From NCBI RefSeq assembly GCF_039537965.1, contig NZ_BAABBM010000001.1, forward strand, positions 1,826,001 through 1,890,000: DNA of 64,000 nucleotides. The letters run 5' to 3'. This document shows, piece by piece, positions 38,119 to 46,565 of the stretch. Both the position numbers and the translations under genes were made by a program. Position 1 is the first letter of the stretch. Each line of letters begins with the position of its first letter. The notes below the pieces were generated by a model. The model did no database searches. It was not told where the DNA came from and saw nothing but the letters and a program-made list of their open reading frames with translations. Source of the DNA: Sphingomonas limnosediminicola. GTDB taxonomy: Bacteria > Pseudomonadota > Alphaproteobacteria > Sphingomonadales > Sphingomonadaceae.

Positions 38119-39416
38119 TGACCTTTCATCGGGATCGGACGTCCCTGCGCCATGACATAGCCGACGCGCTGCACAGCCGTCGGATCGACCAACGGGTCTC
38201 CATCGACTGCAATCAGGTCGGCGGCCTTGCCGACATCGAGCGTGCCGGTCTCATTAGACAAGTTCATGAGGTCCGGTCCGCCCTTGGTCGCGGCGATCAA
38301 TGCATCGCGCGGGGTCATGCCGCCCTTGGTCACCATCAGCTCGACCTCCTTGTTGGCGAGCGTGTGCGCGGCGACCGCGCTGTCGGTGCCGAGCGCGATC
38401 TTCACGCCAGTGCGATAGGCGAGGTTCAGGCCTTTGCCCCACACGCCGAGCGTCTCGCGCGTCTTCGCTTCCATCGCCGGCGTCATCTTGCCGGTCCCGA
38501 GCATGCCGCTGACGCCGCTGAACGCCATCAAGGTTGCGGAGTAGTAGGTGCCGTGCGCTTTCATCGCTCGGGCGCCAGCCTCGTCGAGGAAAGTGCCATG
38601 CTCGATCGAATCGATGCCGGCATTGGTCGCCGCGAGGATGCCGCGGGCGCCGTGCGCGTGGGCAGCCGTCTTGAGGTGCATGGCGTGTGCCATGTCGACG
38701 ATGCCCTTGAGCTCTGCATCGGTGAAATGCTGCTCCAGACCCATCGCGCCAGGGTCGAGCACGCCGCCGGTCGCCATCACCTTGATAACGTCGACCCCGG
38801 CAGCCGCCAGCTTGCGAACGACCTTCTGGCATTCCTCGACGCCCGTGCAGACGGACGGATTGAGGTGCGCTTCGTTGATCGCGTCGGCGAGCTCGGGCGG
38901 CAGGCCGGTAGCGGCGTCGGCATGGCCGCCGATGATCGACAACGGCTCGCCGGAAACCTTGATGCGTGGGCCGGGGAAGCGCCCCTCCGCGACGGCGTCG
39001 CGAACCGCGATGACGGAAGAAGTGTCGCCGCCAAGGTCACGCACCGTGGTGAAGCCCGCACGCGCCATCTCCAGCGCGTGCGTCAGCCCGAGCGTGGTGC
39101 CGTAGGGCGTTGAATATTTCTGCGTGAAATAGCTGTACCAGGGCGTGCCGGACGTTTGCGTCAGGTGGACGTGCACATCCGTCATGCCCGGCAGCACGGT
39201 GCGGCTCCGCTCATCGACGACGATCGCGCCCTCCGGCGCCGTGAAGCCGTTATCGATCCGGACGATGCGCCCGTTGTCGACAAGCACTGTCGAGTTGCCG
39301 CGCGCCGGCTGAGCAGCGTCGACGATCAGCCTCCCGGCCTGGATGGCGTAGGTCTCGGCATGAGCGGCACCGGCCACGGCCAGCGCAGCCGCGCCGGCGA
39401 GCAATGTCTTGAGCAT
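38115..39416 (-). CDS. Secreted metal-dependent amidohydrolase
   Basis: This 433-residue amidohydrolase-superfamily protein has a signal peptide (1-20), the first metal ligands His82 and His84 (TDVHVHL), the carbamylated-lysine-type VIKVMATGG and further ligands in AAHAHG and SIEHGT, with the last Asp in LGTDS. It resembles the imidazolonepropionase-like/Xaa-Pro dipeptidase group. Coupling to the S10 peptidase suggests stepwise digestion of peptides in the periplasm. Confidence 0.9.
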   Translation of the reverse strand: MLKTLLAGAAALAVAGAAHAETYAIQAGRLIVDAAQPARGNSTVLVDNGRIVRIDNGFTAPEGAIVVDERSRTVLPGMTDVHVHLTQTSGTPWYSYFTQKYSTPYGTTLGLTHALEMARAGFTTVRDLGGDTSSVIAVRDAVAEGRFPGPRIKVSGEPLSIIGGHADAATGLPPELADAINEAHLNPSVCTGVEECQKVVRKLAAAGVDVIKVMATGGVLDPGAMGLEQHFTDAELKGIVDMAHAMHLKTAAHAHGARGILAATNAGIDSIEHGTFLDEAGARAMKAHGTYYSATLMAFSGVSGMLGTGKMTPAMEAKTRETLGVWGKGLNLAYRTGVKIALGTDSAVAAHTLANKEVELMVTKGGMTPRDALIAATKGGPDLMNLSNETGTLDVGKAADLIAVDGDPLVDPTAVQRVGYVMAQGRPIPMKGQ

Positions 39417-39464
39417 GAAATTCCCCTTTCGAAGGGGCGAGGATTAACGGCTAAAGCCGCCGCT

Positions 39465-41063
39465 TCAAGTTACCTGTGCACGCAGGGTTGCAATGGTGTC
39501 GGCCTCGTTCGCCGGCTTGTCGGTGCGGATCCGGCTGACGCGCGGGAAGCGCATGGCAAGACCCGACTTGTGGCGGGTGCTGGCGTGGATCGAATCATAG
39601 GCAACTTCGAGGACGAGTCCCTTCTCGACCTCACGCACCGGGCCGAAGCGCTGCGTCGTGTGGCCGCGAATCCAGCGGTCGAGCCATTTGAGCTCCTCGT
39701 CGGTGAAACCGAAATAGGCTTTGCCGACCGGGAGCAACTCGCCCTCCTCGTTCCAGCAGCCGAAGGTGTAGTCGCTGTAATAGCTTGAGCGTTTGCCCGA
39801 TCCGCGTTGCGCGTACATCAGCACGCAGTCGGCGGTCAGCGGATCGCGCTTCCATTTGTACCACAGTCCGGTGCGGCGGCCGGCGACGTAGGGGCTGTCG
39901 CGCCGTTTCAGCATGATGCCCTCGATGGCGACATCGCGGGCGCTTGTGCGGAGATCTTCCAGCTCTTCGAAGCTCGCGGCGGCGATGACCTGGGAGATAT
40001 CGAAGCGGCTAGGATCGAGCTGGCCGACGAAGCGCTCGAGACGCTCGCGGCGCCGCTCCCAACCTAGCTCGCGCAAATCCTCGTCGCCGTCGAACAGGAT
40101 ATCGTAGAGCCGGACGAAGGCGGGGTAGGAGCCGAGCATGTTCTGGCTGACATTCTTGCGGCCGAGCCGTTGCTGCAGCGCATTGAAGCTGGCGGCGGAC
40201 TCGACTTCCAGGCCAGCGCCTTGTGCCTCGCCGCGGACCAGCAGCTCACCGTCGAGCACTGCGGGCGTGCGGAACGCCTCGGCGACGTCGGGAAAGCTGC
40301 CCGAGATGTCGTCGCCGGTGCGGCTGTATAGGCGCGTGTCCCCGCCGGCGTGGACGAGCTGGACGCGGATGCCATCCCATTTCCATTCGGCCACATAATC
40401 GTCGAGCGAGACCTTGGTGTCGTCGAGCGGGTGGGCGAGCATGAAGGGCCGGAACACCGGCACATCGCGCACCGTCGGCTGATCGCCGCGTCCCTCCGCC
40501 CAGTCGAACATCTCGGTGAACGGCGGGCGGAGGCCGTGCCAAACCTCCTCGACCGCCTCGACTTCCAGTCCGAAGGCTTGCGCCAACGCTTGTTTCGCTA
40601 GCCTCGCATTGATGCCGACGCGGAGTTCGCCGAGCGCCAGTTTCAGCAGCGCGTAGCGGCCCGACGCATCTAGATGATCGAGCATCGAGGAGAGCAGGCG
40701 CGGTGCCTCAAGCTTTGAGGCATTGCGCAGCCGATCGATCGCGTCGGTGATGCGGATAGTGGCGTCATCGATCTCGGGCGGCTCCCCGTCGCGTTTCGGC
40801 CAGAGCAGCGAGACCGTCTCGGCGGTGTCGCCGACATAGTCTCGGCTCATCATGAATAGGACAGGATCGATCCGCTCGGCCACCAGGCCGCGAACGGCGG
40901 CAGGTTTCACGTGCGGAATATCGAGCGTGCCGGTGAGCGCCGCGAGGCCGTAGCCGCGGTCCGGATCGGGAGTTTCCTTGAGGTAATCGCCGATGAGCTG
41001 AAGCTTGGTGTTCCGCGAGCGCGTGTAGACGAGGTCGTCGAGCAGTTGCGAGAAAGCGCGCAT
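39465..41063 (-). CDS. ATP-dependent DNA ligase (bacterial LigC/'cisplatin response' type)
   Basis: The 532-residue protein has an N-terminal helical DNA-binding domain, the nucleotidyltransferase core with adenylated Lys228 in EWKWDGIR, later motifs (LDGELLV, EGIMLKRRDSPYV, WYKWKR) and an OB domain. Bacterial ATP ligases of this length are linked to DNA damage response and are usually encoded with an exonuclease, a helicase and a phosphoesterase, none of which lies here. A small conserved-looking gene precedes it. Confidence 0.9.
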   Translation of the reverse strand: MRAFSQLLDDLVYTRSRNTKLQLIGDYLKETPDPDRGYGLAALTGTLDIPHVKPAAVRGLVAERIDPVLFMMSRDYVGDTAETVSLLWPKRDGEPPEIDDATIRITDAIDRLRNASKLEAPRLLSSMLDHLDASGRYALLKLALGELRVGINARLAKQALAQAFGLEVEAVEEVWHGLRPPFTEMFDWAEGRGDQPTVRDVPVFRPFMLAHPLDDTKVSLDDYVAEWKWDGIRVQLVHAGGDTRLYSRTGDDISGSFPDVAEAFRTPAVLDGELLVRGEAQGAGLEVESAASFNALQQRLGRKNVSQNMLGSYPAFVRLYDILFDGDEDLRELGWERRRERLERFVGQLDPSRFDISQVIAAASFEELEDLRTSARDVAIEGIMLKRRDSPYVAGRRTGLWYKWKRDPLTADCVLMYAQRGSGKRSSYYSDYTFGCWNEEGELLPVGKAYFGFTDEELKWLDRWIRGHTTQRFGPVREVEKGLVLEVAYDSIHASTRHKSGLAMRFPRVSRIRTDKPANEADTIATLRAQVT

Positions 41064-41098
41064 CGCGCCTTCAAATGCACGAACGGTGTTACGGTGCC

Positions 41099-41407
41099 TT
41101 AATGAAGGCGGATCGCGAGCGCGGCGAGGATCTTGGTGCAGTCGCCGGCCGAGTCGCTGTCGAGAGCTTCGTCGATATGTTCGAGGCAGCTATGCATCGC
41201 TACTCGGTGCCCGGGCAGAAGTGCCAATTGCGCCGAATGACGGGCCAGGCCCTCTAGAGCGGCGAGCCCGTTGACGGCTGCGAGCTTGCGGATCGCGTCC
41301 ATTTTCGCGTGCATGTCGAGCGGGGAGAGGCGGGTGCCGGCCTGGCGGATTTCCGCCACGCGCAAACCGACCTCGTTCCTCACCTTGGCGAGCGGATCGG
41401 TGGCCAT
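41099..41407 (-). CDS. Hypothetical small helical protein
   Basis: A 102-residue protein, mainly helical, with an Ala/Leu-rich middle and a short His/Cys-containing segment ([16 protein letters not shown]). I do not recognise it. Start ATG 41407 is chosen because AGGAGGG lies 8 nt ahead; an in-frame GTG at 41410 is less well placed. It lies 35 nt before the DNA ligase on the same strand and may be co-transcribed. Confidence 0.7.
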   Translation of the reverse strand: MATDPLAKVRNEVGLRVAEIRQAGTRLSPLDMHAKMDAIRKLAAVNGLAALEGLARHSAQLALLPGHRVAMHSCLEHIDEALDSDSAGDCTKILAALAIRLH

Positions 41408-41576
41408 CACTTCGTCCCTCCTGTTAACGGAGGTTCGCTCAAAGCCGTTAAGGAGCGGTTACGGGCGTGTGAAAGGCCTGTGTCAGTTGACAATTCCGGG
41501 TCGCTGCGTCATTGGCGCGGGCAGTGAGCGGCTCGATGCCGCTTTTCTTTTTTCTGCAGAAATTTGGGACTGTCCG

Positions 41577-41744
41577 ATGGCCAAGCCGGCAACCGTCAAG
41601 ATCAAGCTCGTCAGCAGCGCCGATACCGGCTTCTTCTATGTGGCGAAGAAGAACCCGCGCACGCAGACCGAGAAGCTGAGCTTCAAGAAGTACGACCCGG
41701 TCGTACGCAAGCACGTCGACTTCAAGGAAGCCAAGATCAAGTAA
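41577..41744 (+). CDS. rpmG: 50S ribosomal protein L33
   Basis: This 55-residue protein starts [21 protein letters not shown] and contains [17 protein letters not shown], the standard L33 sequence of the zinc-free (Cys-less) form. The open frame extends upstream but ATG 41577 is the family start, with GGGA upstream. It stands alone between a divergent small gene and convergent divK. Confidence 0.96.
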   Translation: MAKPATVKIKLVSSADTGFFYVAKKNPRTQTEKLSFKKYDPVVRKHVDFKEAKIK

Positions 41745-41749
41745 GTCGG

Positions 41750-41766
41750 GCGCGGCGCCGCCGCGC
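41750..41766. terminator. Palindromic hairpin between rpmG and divK
   Basis: GCGCGGC (41750-41756) and GCCGCGC (41760-41766) are perfect 7-bp arms around GCC, filling the 22-nt gap between the convergent stops. There is no T-run on either side, so it may act as a bidirectional 3'-end stabiliser or weak terminator. Confidence 0.45.
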
Positions 41767-42234
41767 TCAGCCTTCCTCGCCTCCGGTCTCGCTTGGGCCA
41801 GGGCTGTCTTCCGATTCGTTTCTCAGGCTGTCAGCGTCCTCGATAGGCGCATCCTTCGCGGGCTCGTAGCCGTCCTTCAGCAATTGCTCGACCGTTTCCG
41901 CGAAGCGCACCACCGAAATCGGCTTCGACACATAAGCCTGCGCGCCTGCCGCGCGGATGCGCTCTTCGTCGCCGCGCGCGGAATAAGCGGTCACGGCCAT
42001 GATCGGGATCTCCGACAGCTTATCGTCGCCGCGGATCAGTCGGATGAGGTCGAGTCCGCTCACGTGCGGTAGCTGGATATCGGTGATCACCAGGTCCGGC
42101 GAGAAGTTGCGCGCGGCGTCAAGCGCATTACGGCTGTCGGTGACGGCCTCGGGCTCATGCCCATGCGCGGCGAGGAGGTCGCAGAACAATTTGATGTTCA
42201 GCGCATTGTCCTCGACGATCAGGATCTTCGCCAA
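41767..42234 (-). CDS. divK: DivK-like single-domain response regulator
   Basis: The 155-residue protein is a receiver domain: MAKILIVEDNALNIKLF with the acidic pocket, phospho-acceptor Asp52 (ITDIQLP), the Thr in AVTAYS and Lys104 (VSKP). DivK controls polarity and cell-cycle phosphorelay in alphaproteobacteria. The next, divergent gene is DUF3572, a recurrent divK neighbour, which supports the call. It carries an extra acidic Ser/Glu-rich tail of about 30 residues. Confidence 0.88.
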   Translation of the reverse strand: MAKILIVEDNALNIKLFCDLLAAHGHEPEAVTDSRNALDAARNFSPDLVITDIQLPHVSGLDLIRLIRGDDKLSEIPIMAVTAYSARGDEERIRAAGAQAYVSKPISVVRFAETVEQLLKDGYEPAKDAPIEDADSLRNESEDSPGPSETGGEEG

Positions 42235-42271
42235 ATTGCTTCCTTTGCCCGTTCATATGTGTCTGTAGGCA

Positions 42272-42553
42272 ATGGTGCTTCAGACACCAAACGACCCTTA
42301 CGCTCTCGCCCTCGCCGCACTTGCGGCGATGCTGACTGACGAACGCCGGGCCCAACGGTTCCTCGACCTGACCGGAATCGGGACAGACGAACTGCGGCAC
42401 AGGGCGAACGAACCCGCTTTGCTGACGGCCGTCATTGCCTTTCTTGAATCCCATGAGCCCGATTTGCTCTCCGTTTCGGAAATGATCGGCGTTAACGCCG
42501 AGGCATTGGTTGCCGCCCGGCGACAGATTGAATTCGAACGAGGAATGCCATGA
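42272..42553 (+). CDS. DUF3572-family protein
   Basis: This 93-residue helical protein matches the DUF3572 family of alphaproteobacteria (ALAALAAMLTDERRAQRFLDLTGI, then LLTAVIAFLESHEPDLL). The function is unknown, but the gene is regularly found beside divK. Start codon at 42272, 37 nt from divergent divK. It overlaps the following SDR gene by 4 nt (ATGA). Confidence 0.85.
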   Translation: MVLQTPNDPYALALAALAAMLTDERRAQRFLDLTGIGTDELRHRANEPALLTAVIAFLESHEPDLLSVSEMIGVNAEALVAARRQIEFERGMP

Positions 42554-43296
42554 CCAAGACCGTGCTGATCACTGGAGCGACCGCTGGATTCGGACGCGCC
42601 GCGGCAAGGCGATTCATCGGCGGCGGCTGGAATGTCATCGGTACGGGGCGCCGCGCTGAACGACTGCGCACGCTGCAGGAGGAACTCGGCGACGCCTTCC
42701 TACCGCTTGAGATCGACATGCGTGAACGCGAGCAGGTGGAAGGTCTGGCGAAACTGTCGCCGCCGTGGGGCGACATCGACCTTCTGCTCAACAATGCCGG
42801 CCTCGCGCCGCCGACCGACCCGCTTCCGGACACGGATTGGGCGCGCATCGACGATGTGCTGGAGACCAATATCGCCGGCCTGGTCGCGCTGACCCGCGTG
42901 CTTCTGCCCAAGCTGATCGAGCGCAGGGGGCAGATCATCAACCTGTCGTCCGTCGCCGCGACCTATCCGTACAAGGGCGGTGCGGTTTACGCCGGGACGA
43001 AGGCATTCGTGCGCCAGTTCTCGCTCGACCTGCGTTGCGATCTTGCCGGGACCGGCGTTCGCGTCACGTCAGTCGAGCCGGGAATGGCGGAGACCGAGTT
43101 CACGATCGTCCGCACCGGCGGCGACAAGGAAGCGTCCGACAGACTGTACGCGGGCATGGATCCGATGACCTCGGAGGACCTCGCCGATCTGTTCTGGTGG
43201 CTTGCGACTTTGCCGCCGCACCTCAACATCAACGCCATCGAGCTGATGCCGGTGACGCAGAGCTGGGCGGGCTTCACGGTCAACCGCGAGGCTTGA
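42550..43296 (+). CDS. SDR-family oxidoreductase (YdfG-like)
   Basis: The 248-residue SDR has the NADP-binding TGATAGFG near residues 8-15, NNAG, the catalytic Ser in NLSSVAATYPYKGG, and YAGTK carrying Tyr and Lys. It most resembles the 3-hydroxy acid/serine dehydrogenases of the YdfG group (LRCDLAGTGVRVTSVEPG near the end). It is coupled to DUF3572 by ATGA. Confidence 0.87.
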   Translation: MTKTVLITGATAGFGRAAARRFIGGGWNVIGTGRRAERLRTLQEELGDAFLPLEIDMREREQVEGLAKLSPPWGDIDLLLNNAGLAPPTDPLPDTDWARIDDVLETNIAGLVALTRVLLPKLIERRGQIINLSSVAATYPYKGGAVYAGTKAFVRQFSLDLRCDLAGTGVRVTSVEPGMAETEFTIVRTGGDKEASDRLYAGMDPMTSEDLADLFWWLATLPPHLNINAIELMPVTQSWAGFTVNREA

Positions 43297-43328
43297 TTCA
43301 CGCGGCGCGCAGTGCTTGGGGCTGCGCC

Positions 43329-43790
43329 ATGAGCATCGACCAGCGCCTTTCTGAACTCGGCATCAATCTTCCCGAGCCCGCCGCCCCCGTCGCGGCCTAT
43401 GTGCCGGCCGTGGAGCGCGGCGGCCTCCTGCACATTTCAGGCCAGATCAGCTTCGCCGAGGACGGCAGCTTGATTAAAGGACGCCTGGGCGAGGACGTCG
43501 ACCTCGACGGTGGCATTGCCGCCGCGCGGCGCTGCGGGGTCATGCTGATCGCCCAGATGAAGGCGGCGCTCGGTTCGCTCGATCGGGTCGAGAAGATCGT
43601 AAAGCTCGGCGTATTCGTGAACAGCGATCCTTCGTTCATCGACCAGCCCAAGGTCGCCAACGGCGCGTCGGAGCTGATGCAGGACGTGTTCGGCGAGGCT
43701 GGCCGCCACGCGCGCAGCGCGGTCGGCGTTGCGGTTCTTCCGCTTGGCGTCGCCGTCGAAGTGGACGCGATCGTCGCCGTCAGGGCCTGA
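43329..43790 (+). CDS. RidA/YjgF-family protein
   Basis: This 153-residue protein is a Rid-family trimer subunit of the longer type: LHISGQISFAEDG, RVEKIVKLGVFVNSDPSF, and the final ARSAVGVAVLPLGVAVEVDAIV. The Arg of RSAVGV corresponds to the imine-binding Arg of RidA. RidA deaminates reactive enamines. ATG 43329 is the start (the frame is open much further upstream as a shadow of the SDR gene). Confidence 0.88.
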   Translation: MSIDQRLSELGINLPEPAAPVAAYVPAVERGGLLHISGQISFAEDGSLIKGRLGEDVDLDGGIAAARRCGVMLIAQMKAALGSLDRVEKIVKLGVFVNSDPSFIDQPKVANGASELMQDVFGEAGRHARSAVGVAVLPLGVAVEVDAIVAVRA

Positions 43791-44475
43791 CCCGCTCGAC
43801 CCCGGTCCGGCCGGGTTTGCGCACCGGGGCCTGCACTTGGGCTCCGGAATTCCCGAGAACAGCTGGGGCGCCTTTGCGGCGGCGCTGGAGCGGGGCTGCG
43901 GAATCGAGTGCGACCTCCGGCTGACGGCGGACAATCGCATCATTGTGTTTCACGATTCCGATGCGATGCGGATCTGCGCGAGCCCGATGCGGATTGGGAA
44001 ATCGACTTGGGACGAATTATCCCGGCTGCGGGTGGGCGAGCGGCCAATTCCGACTTTGGAAGACTTGCTTTCACTTGTCGGCGGCCGCGTTCCGCTGTTG
44101 CTTGAAGTAAAGGTCGAAGACGATCTGTGGCGCTGGGGTCCTGCACTCCGAAGGGCGCTTCTAAGCAACTCGGATCGGATCGGCGTGATGAGCTTCGACC
44201 CGCGCATCTCCAGCATTTTGAAGACAGTCCTGCCTCATGTTCGTCGCGGGCTCGTGGTGCGCGCAAACCTCGCGGGTTGGCGGCGAACGATCGCGCTGTG
44301 GCTGGCCAAGCCGCAATTCTTGGCCGTCGATCGTGCGGCACTCGACAGGCCATGGGTCGCGACGCTGCGGCGGCGGATGCCGGTCTACAGCTGGACGATC
44401 CGCGCCGCCGAGGAGCGAAGGCAAGCGCAGGTTCATGCCGACGCGCTCATCTGGGAAGCCGATGGCCGACCGTGA
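43729..44475 (+). CDS. Glycerophosphodiester phosphodiesterase-family protein
   Basis: This protein has the GDPD barrel opening FAHRGLHLG...PENSWGAF and the metal-site ECDLRLTADNRIIVFHD, then PTLEDLL and LLLEVK. It hydrolyses glycerophosphodiesters. No ATG or GTG fits. TTG 43729 or TTG 43744, both inside the ridA 3' end, are the only plausible starts, so the overlap is about 47-62 nt and the exact start is uncertain. The C-terminus overlaps the next gene by 14 nt. Confidence 0.85.
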   Translation: MRFFRLASPSKWTRSSPSGPDPLDPGPAGFAHRGLHLGSGIPENSWGAFAAALERGCGIECDLRLTADNRIIVFHDSDAMRICASPMRIGKSTWDELSRLRVGERPIPTLEDLLSLVGGRVPLLLEVKVEDDLWRWGPALRRALLSNSDRIGVMSFDPRISSILKTVLPHVRRGLVVRANLAGWRRTIALWLAKPQFLAVDRAALDRPWVATLRRRMPVYSWTIRAAEERRQAQVHADALIWEADGRP

Positions 44476-45601
44476 AACCGAAGTCCTCGCGAAAATCGCG
44501 TCAGGGGTCTCCGGGCTGAACGCCGCGGCCTGGGACAGGCTTGGCGATGGCGATCCCTTCCTTAACCATGCATTCCTGTCGGCCCTCGAAGATTCGGGCA
44601 GTGTCGGCGCCGGCACAGGGTGGACGCCCGCGCCGATCCTCATCGAGGACGAAGCGTCGCGACTGGTTGCTGCGGCGCCCGGCTATCTGAAATCGCACAG
44701 CCAGGGCGAATATGTGTTCGACCACGGCTGGGCCGACGCGTGGCAGCGCGCGGGCGGAGAATATTATCCCAAGCTGCAGGTGGCGGTGCCGTTCACGCCC
44801 GTTCCGGGTCCGCGCCTTCTTGGCGAGCGGCCGCAGCAATTGCTTGCCGCGATCGAGGCAGTGACGACGCAGAACGGAATTTCGTCCGCGCACATCACCT
44901 TCATAAACGATGCGGGGCTGGAGGAATGCCGCCGGCGCGACTGGCTTGAGCGGCACGGCGTCCAGTACCATTGGTTCAACCGCGACTACGGCAGTTTCGA
45001 GGATTTTCTCGTCGCGCTGACCAGCCGCCGCCGCAAGACGATCCGCAAGGAGCGGGCGGCAGCGCGCGAGGGGCTAACCTTCCGAGCGCTTCGCGGCGAG
45101 GAGATCCAAACCGCAGACTGGGACGCGATGTGGGCATTCTATCAGGACACCGGCTCGCGGAAGTGGGGCCGGCCTTACCTGACCCGCGAGTTCTTTGATC
45201 TGGTTAGTGAGCGGATGGGCGACCGCGCACTGCTGTTCCTTGCCGACCGTGACGAAAGACCTATTGCCGGCGCGCTCAATTTCATCGGGCCGAAGGCGCT
45301 CTACGGACGCTACTGGGGCACCGTCGACGAGGTGCCGTTCCTCCACTTCGAATTATCCTATTACCAGGCGATCGAGTGGGCGATCGATCATGGCCTCGCG
45401 ACGGTGCAAGCTGGTGCGCAGGGCGAGCACAAGATCACCCGTGGTTATGAGCCGGTCGTCACCCGCTCGGCCCATTTCATCCCGAACCGAAGTTTCCGCG
45501 ACGCGGTGTCAGATTTTCTCGAGGCTGAGCGCGAGGGGGTCGCCGCTGAGGTCGAATGGTTGCGGCAGGACTTGCCCTACCGGTCGGCGTACTCCGCATA
45601 G
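44462..45601 (+). CDS. GNAT/FemAB-like N-acyltransferase (peptidogalycan family)
   Basis: The 379-residue protein matches the family annotated as GNAT or peptidogalycan biosynthesis/recognition (DUF482-like). It has DPFLNHAFLSALEDSGS at the N-terminus, HWFNRDYGSFEDFLVALTSRRRKTIRKER in the middle, and QAGAQGEHKITRGYEPV near the C-terminus. The substrate is unknown. ATG 44462 gives the family start. The 3' end overlaps the convergent isoaspartyl peptidase by 25 nt. Confidence 0.85.
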   Translation: MADRETEVLAKIASGVSGLNAAAWDRLGDGDPFLNHAFLSALEDSGSVGAGTGWTPAPILIEDEASRLVAAAPGYLKSHSQGEYVFDHGWADAWQRAGGEYYPKLQVAVPFTPVPGPRLLGERPQQLLAAIEAVTTQNGISSAHITFINDAGLEECRRRDWLERHGVQYHWFNRDYGSFEDFLVALTSRRRKTIRKERAAAREGLTFRALRGEEIQTADWDAMWAFYQDTGSRKWGRPYLTREFFDLVSERMGDRALLFLADRDERPIAGALNFIGPKALYGRYWGTVDEVPFLHFELSYYQAIEWAIDHGLATVQAGAQGEHKITRGYEPVVTRSAHFIPNRSFRDAVSDFLEAEREGVAAEVEWLRQDLPYRSAYSA

Positions 45602-46503
45602 ATCCTCACGGTCCGGCCGCTCGCATCGGCCATGCCGCGATACATGGCCGGGGTGGTGAAGCCCCAAGCCGCTTCACCGTTCGGGCCGACAGCAATCAGG
45701 CCGCCCTTCCCACCGAGCGACCGAATATCAGCGAGAGTGGCGTCGAGGGCCGATTGCAGTGACTGGCCGCCGATCCGAACGCGTTCAGAGAGCTGGTGCG
45801 CTGCGACCGAGCGGATGAAATACTCCCCGGAGCCGGTGGCCGACACCGCCGCGGAGCGGTCGTCGGCATAGGTCCCGGCGCCAATAAGCGGCGAATCGCC
45901 TACCCGGCCCCATCGCTTGGCAGTGAGTCCGCCGGTCGAAGTGGCCACCGCGACATGACCGTCGAGATCGACGCCAACCGCGCCGACCGTGCCATACTTC
46001 ACCTCATCGTCGAAGCCGTCGCTGGCGAGTAACTCGTCGAGCTGCCGGCGGCGCTCCGGAATCTCGAACCAGCTGTTCGCGACCTGCTCCAGCCCATGCT
46101 CCTGGGCGAACCGGTCGGCGCCCTTGCCGGACAGGAAGACGTGGGGACCTTCCTTGAGGAGCAGGCGCGCAAGGCTGATTGGCGCGCGTGTGGTACGAAG
46201 GCCCGCAACCGCTCCCGCCCGGCGGTCGCGGCCGTCCATGATAGCGGCGTCGAGCTCGATGCAGCCATCCGCCGTCAGCACGCTGCCGCGCCCGGCGTTG
46301 AAGCACGGATCTTCCTCGAGGACGCGCACAGCCGCCTCGACCGCATCGATCGACGATCCGCCACCATCGAGTACCGCCGAACCGACCGCGAGCGCTCTGT
46401 CCAGGCCCTCGCGCGCGCACTTTTCCTGTGCTGGATCGAGGAGGCCCGGGCGCATCGAGCCCGCGCCGCCGTGCACCACCAAACGCCACTTCCGTTCCGT
46501 CAT
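45577..46503 (-). CDS. Isoaspartyl peptidase/L-asparaginase (Ntn hydrolase)
   Basis: This 308-residue precursor is cleaved to two subunits, exposing the nucleophile Thr172 in KYGTVGAVG. Other family marks are VVHGGAG near the N-terminus, FNAGRGSVL, and GAGTYAD plus STTGG-like segments (ATSTGGLT, ATGSGEYF). It removes isoAsp residues from degraded peptides or hydrolyses asparagine. It follows the TIR/SLOG operon on the same strand after 62 nt and may be read from it. Confidence 0.92.
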   Translation of the reverse strand: MTERKWRLVVHGGAGSMRPGLLDPAQEKCAREGLDRALAVGSAVLDGGGSSIDAVEAAVRVLEEDPCFNAGRGSVLTADGCIELDAAIMDGRDRRAGAVAGLRTTRAPISLARLLLKEGPHVFLSGKGADRFAQEHGLEQVANSWFEIPERRRQLDELLASDGFDDEVKYGTVGAVGVDLDGHVAVATSTGGLTAKRWGRVGDSPLIGAGTYADDRSAAVSATGSGEYFIRSVAAHQLSERVRIGGQSLQSALDATLADIRSLGGKGGLIAVGPNGEAAWGFTTPAMYRGMADASGRTVRIYAEYADR

Positions 46504-46565
46504 GGCCGGCCCTTAGCGAGGCCGTTGCAGCGACGCCAGTTGACCGAACCGCGGGGCGAGAACGA

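Noticed and set aside
36841..38121. Plus-strand frame of 426 codons opposite the S10 peptidase
   Set aside because: It is antisense to a gene with signal peptide and intact catalytic motifs; it has Arg/Val/Asp-biased shadow composition.
41487..41515. Promoter for rpmG from TTGACA at 41487-41492
   Set aside because: The -35 match is perfect, but at 17 nt spacing the -10 position reads CATTGG, too poor to call.
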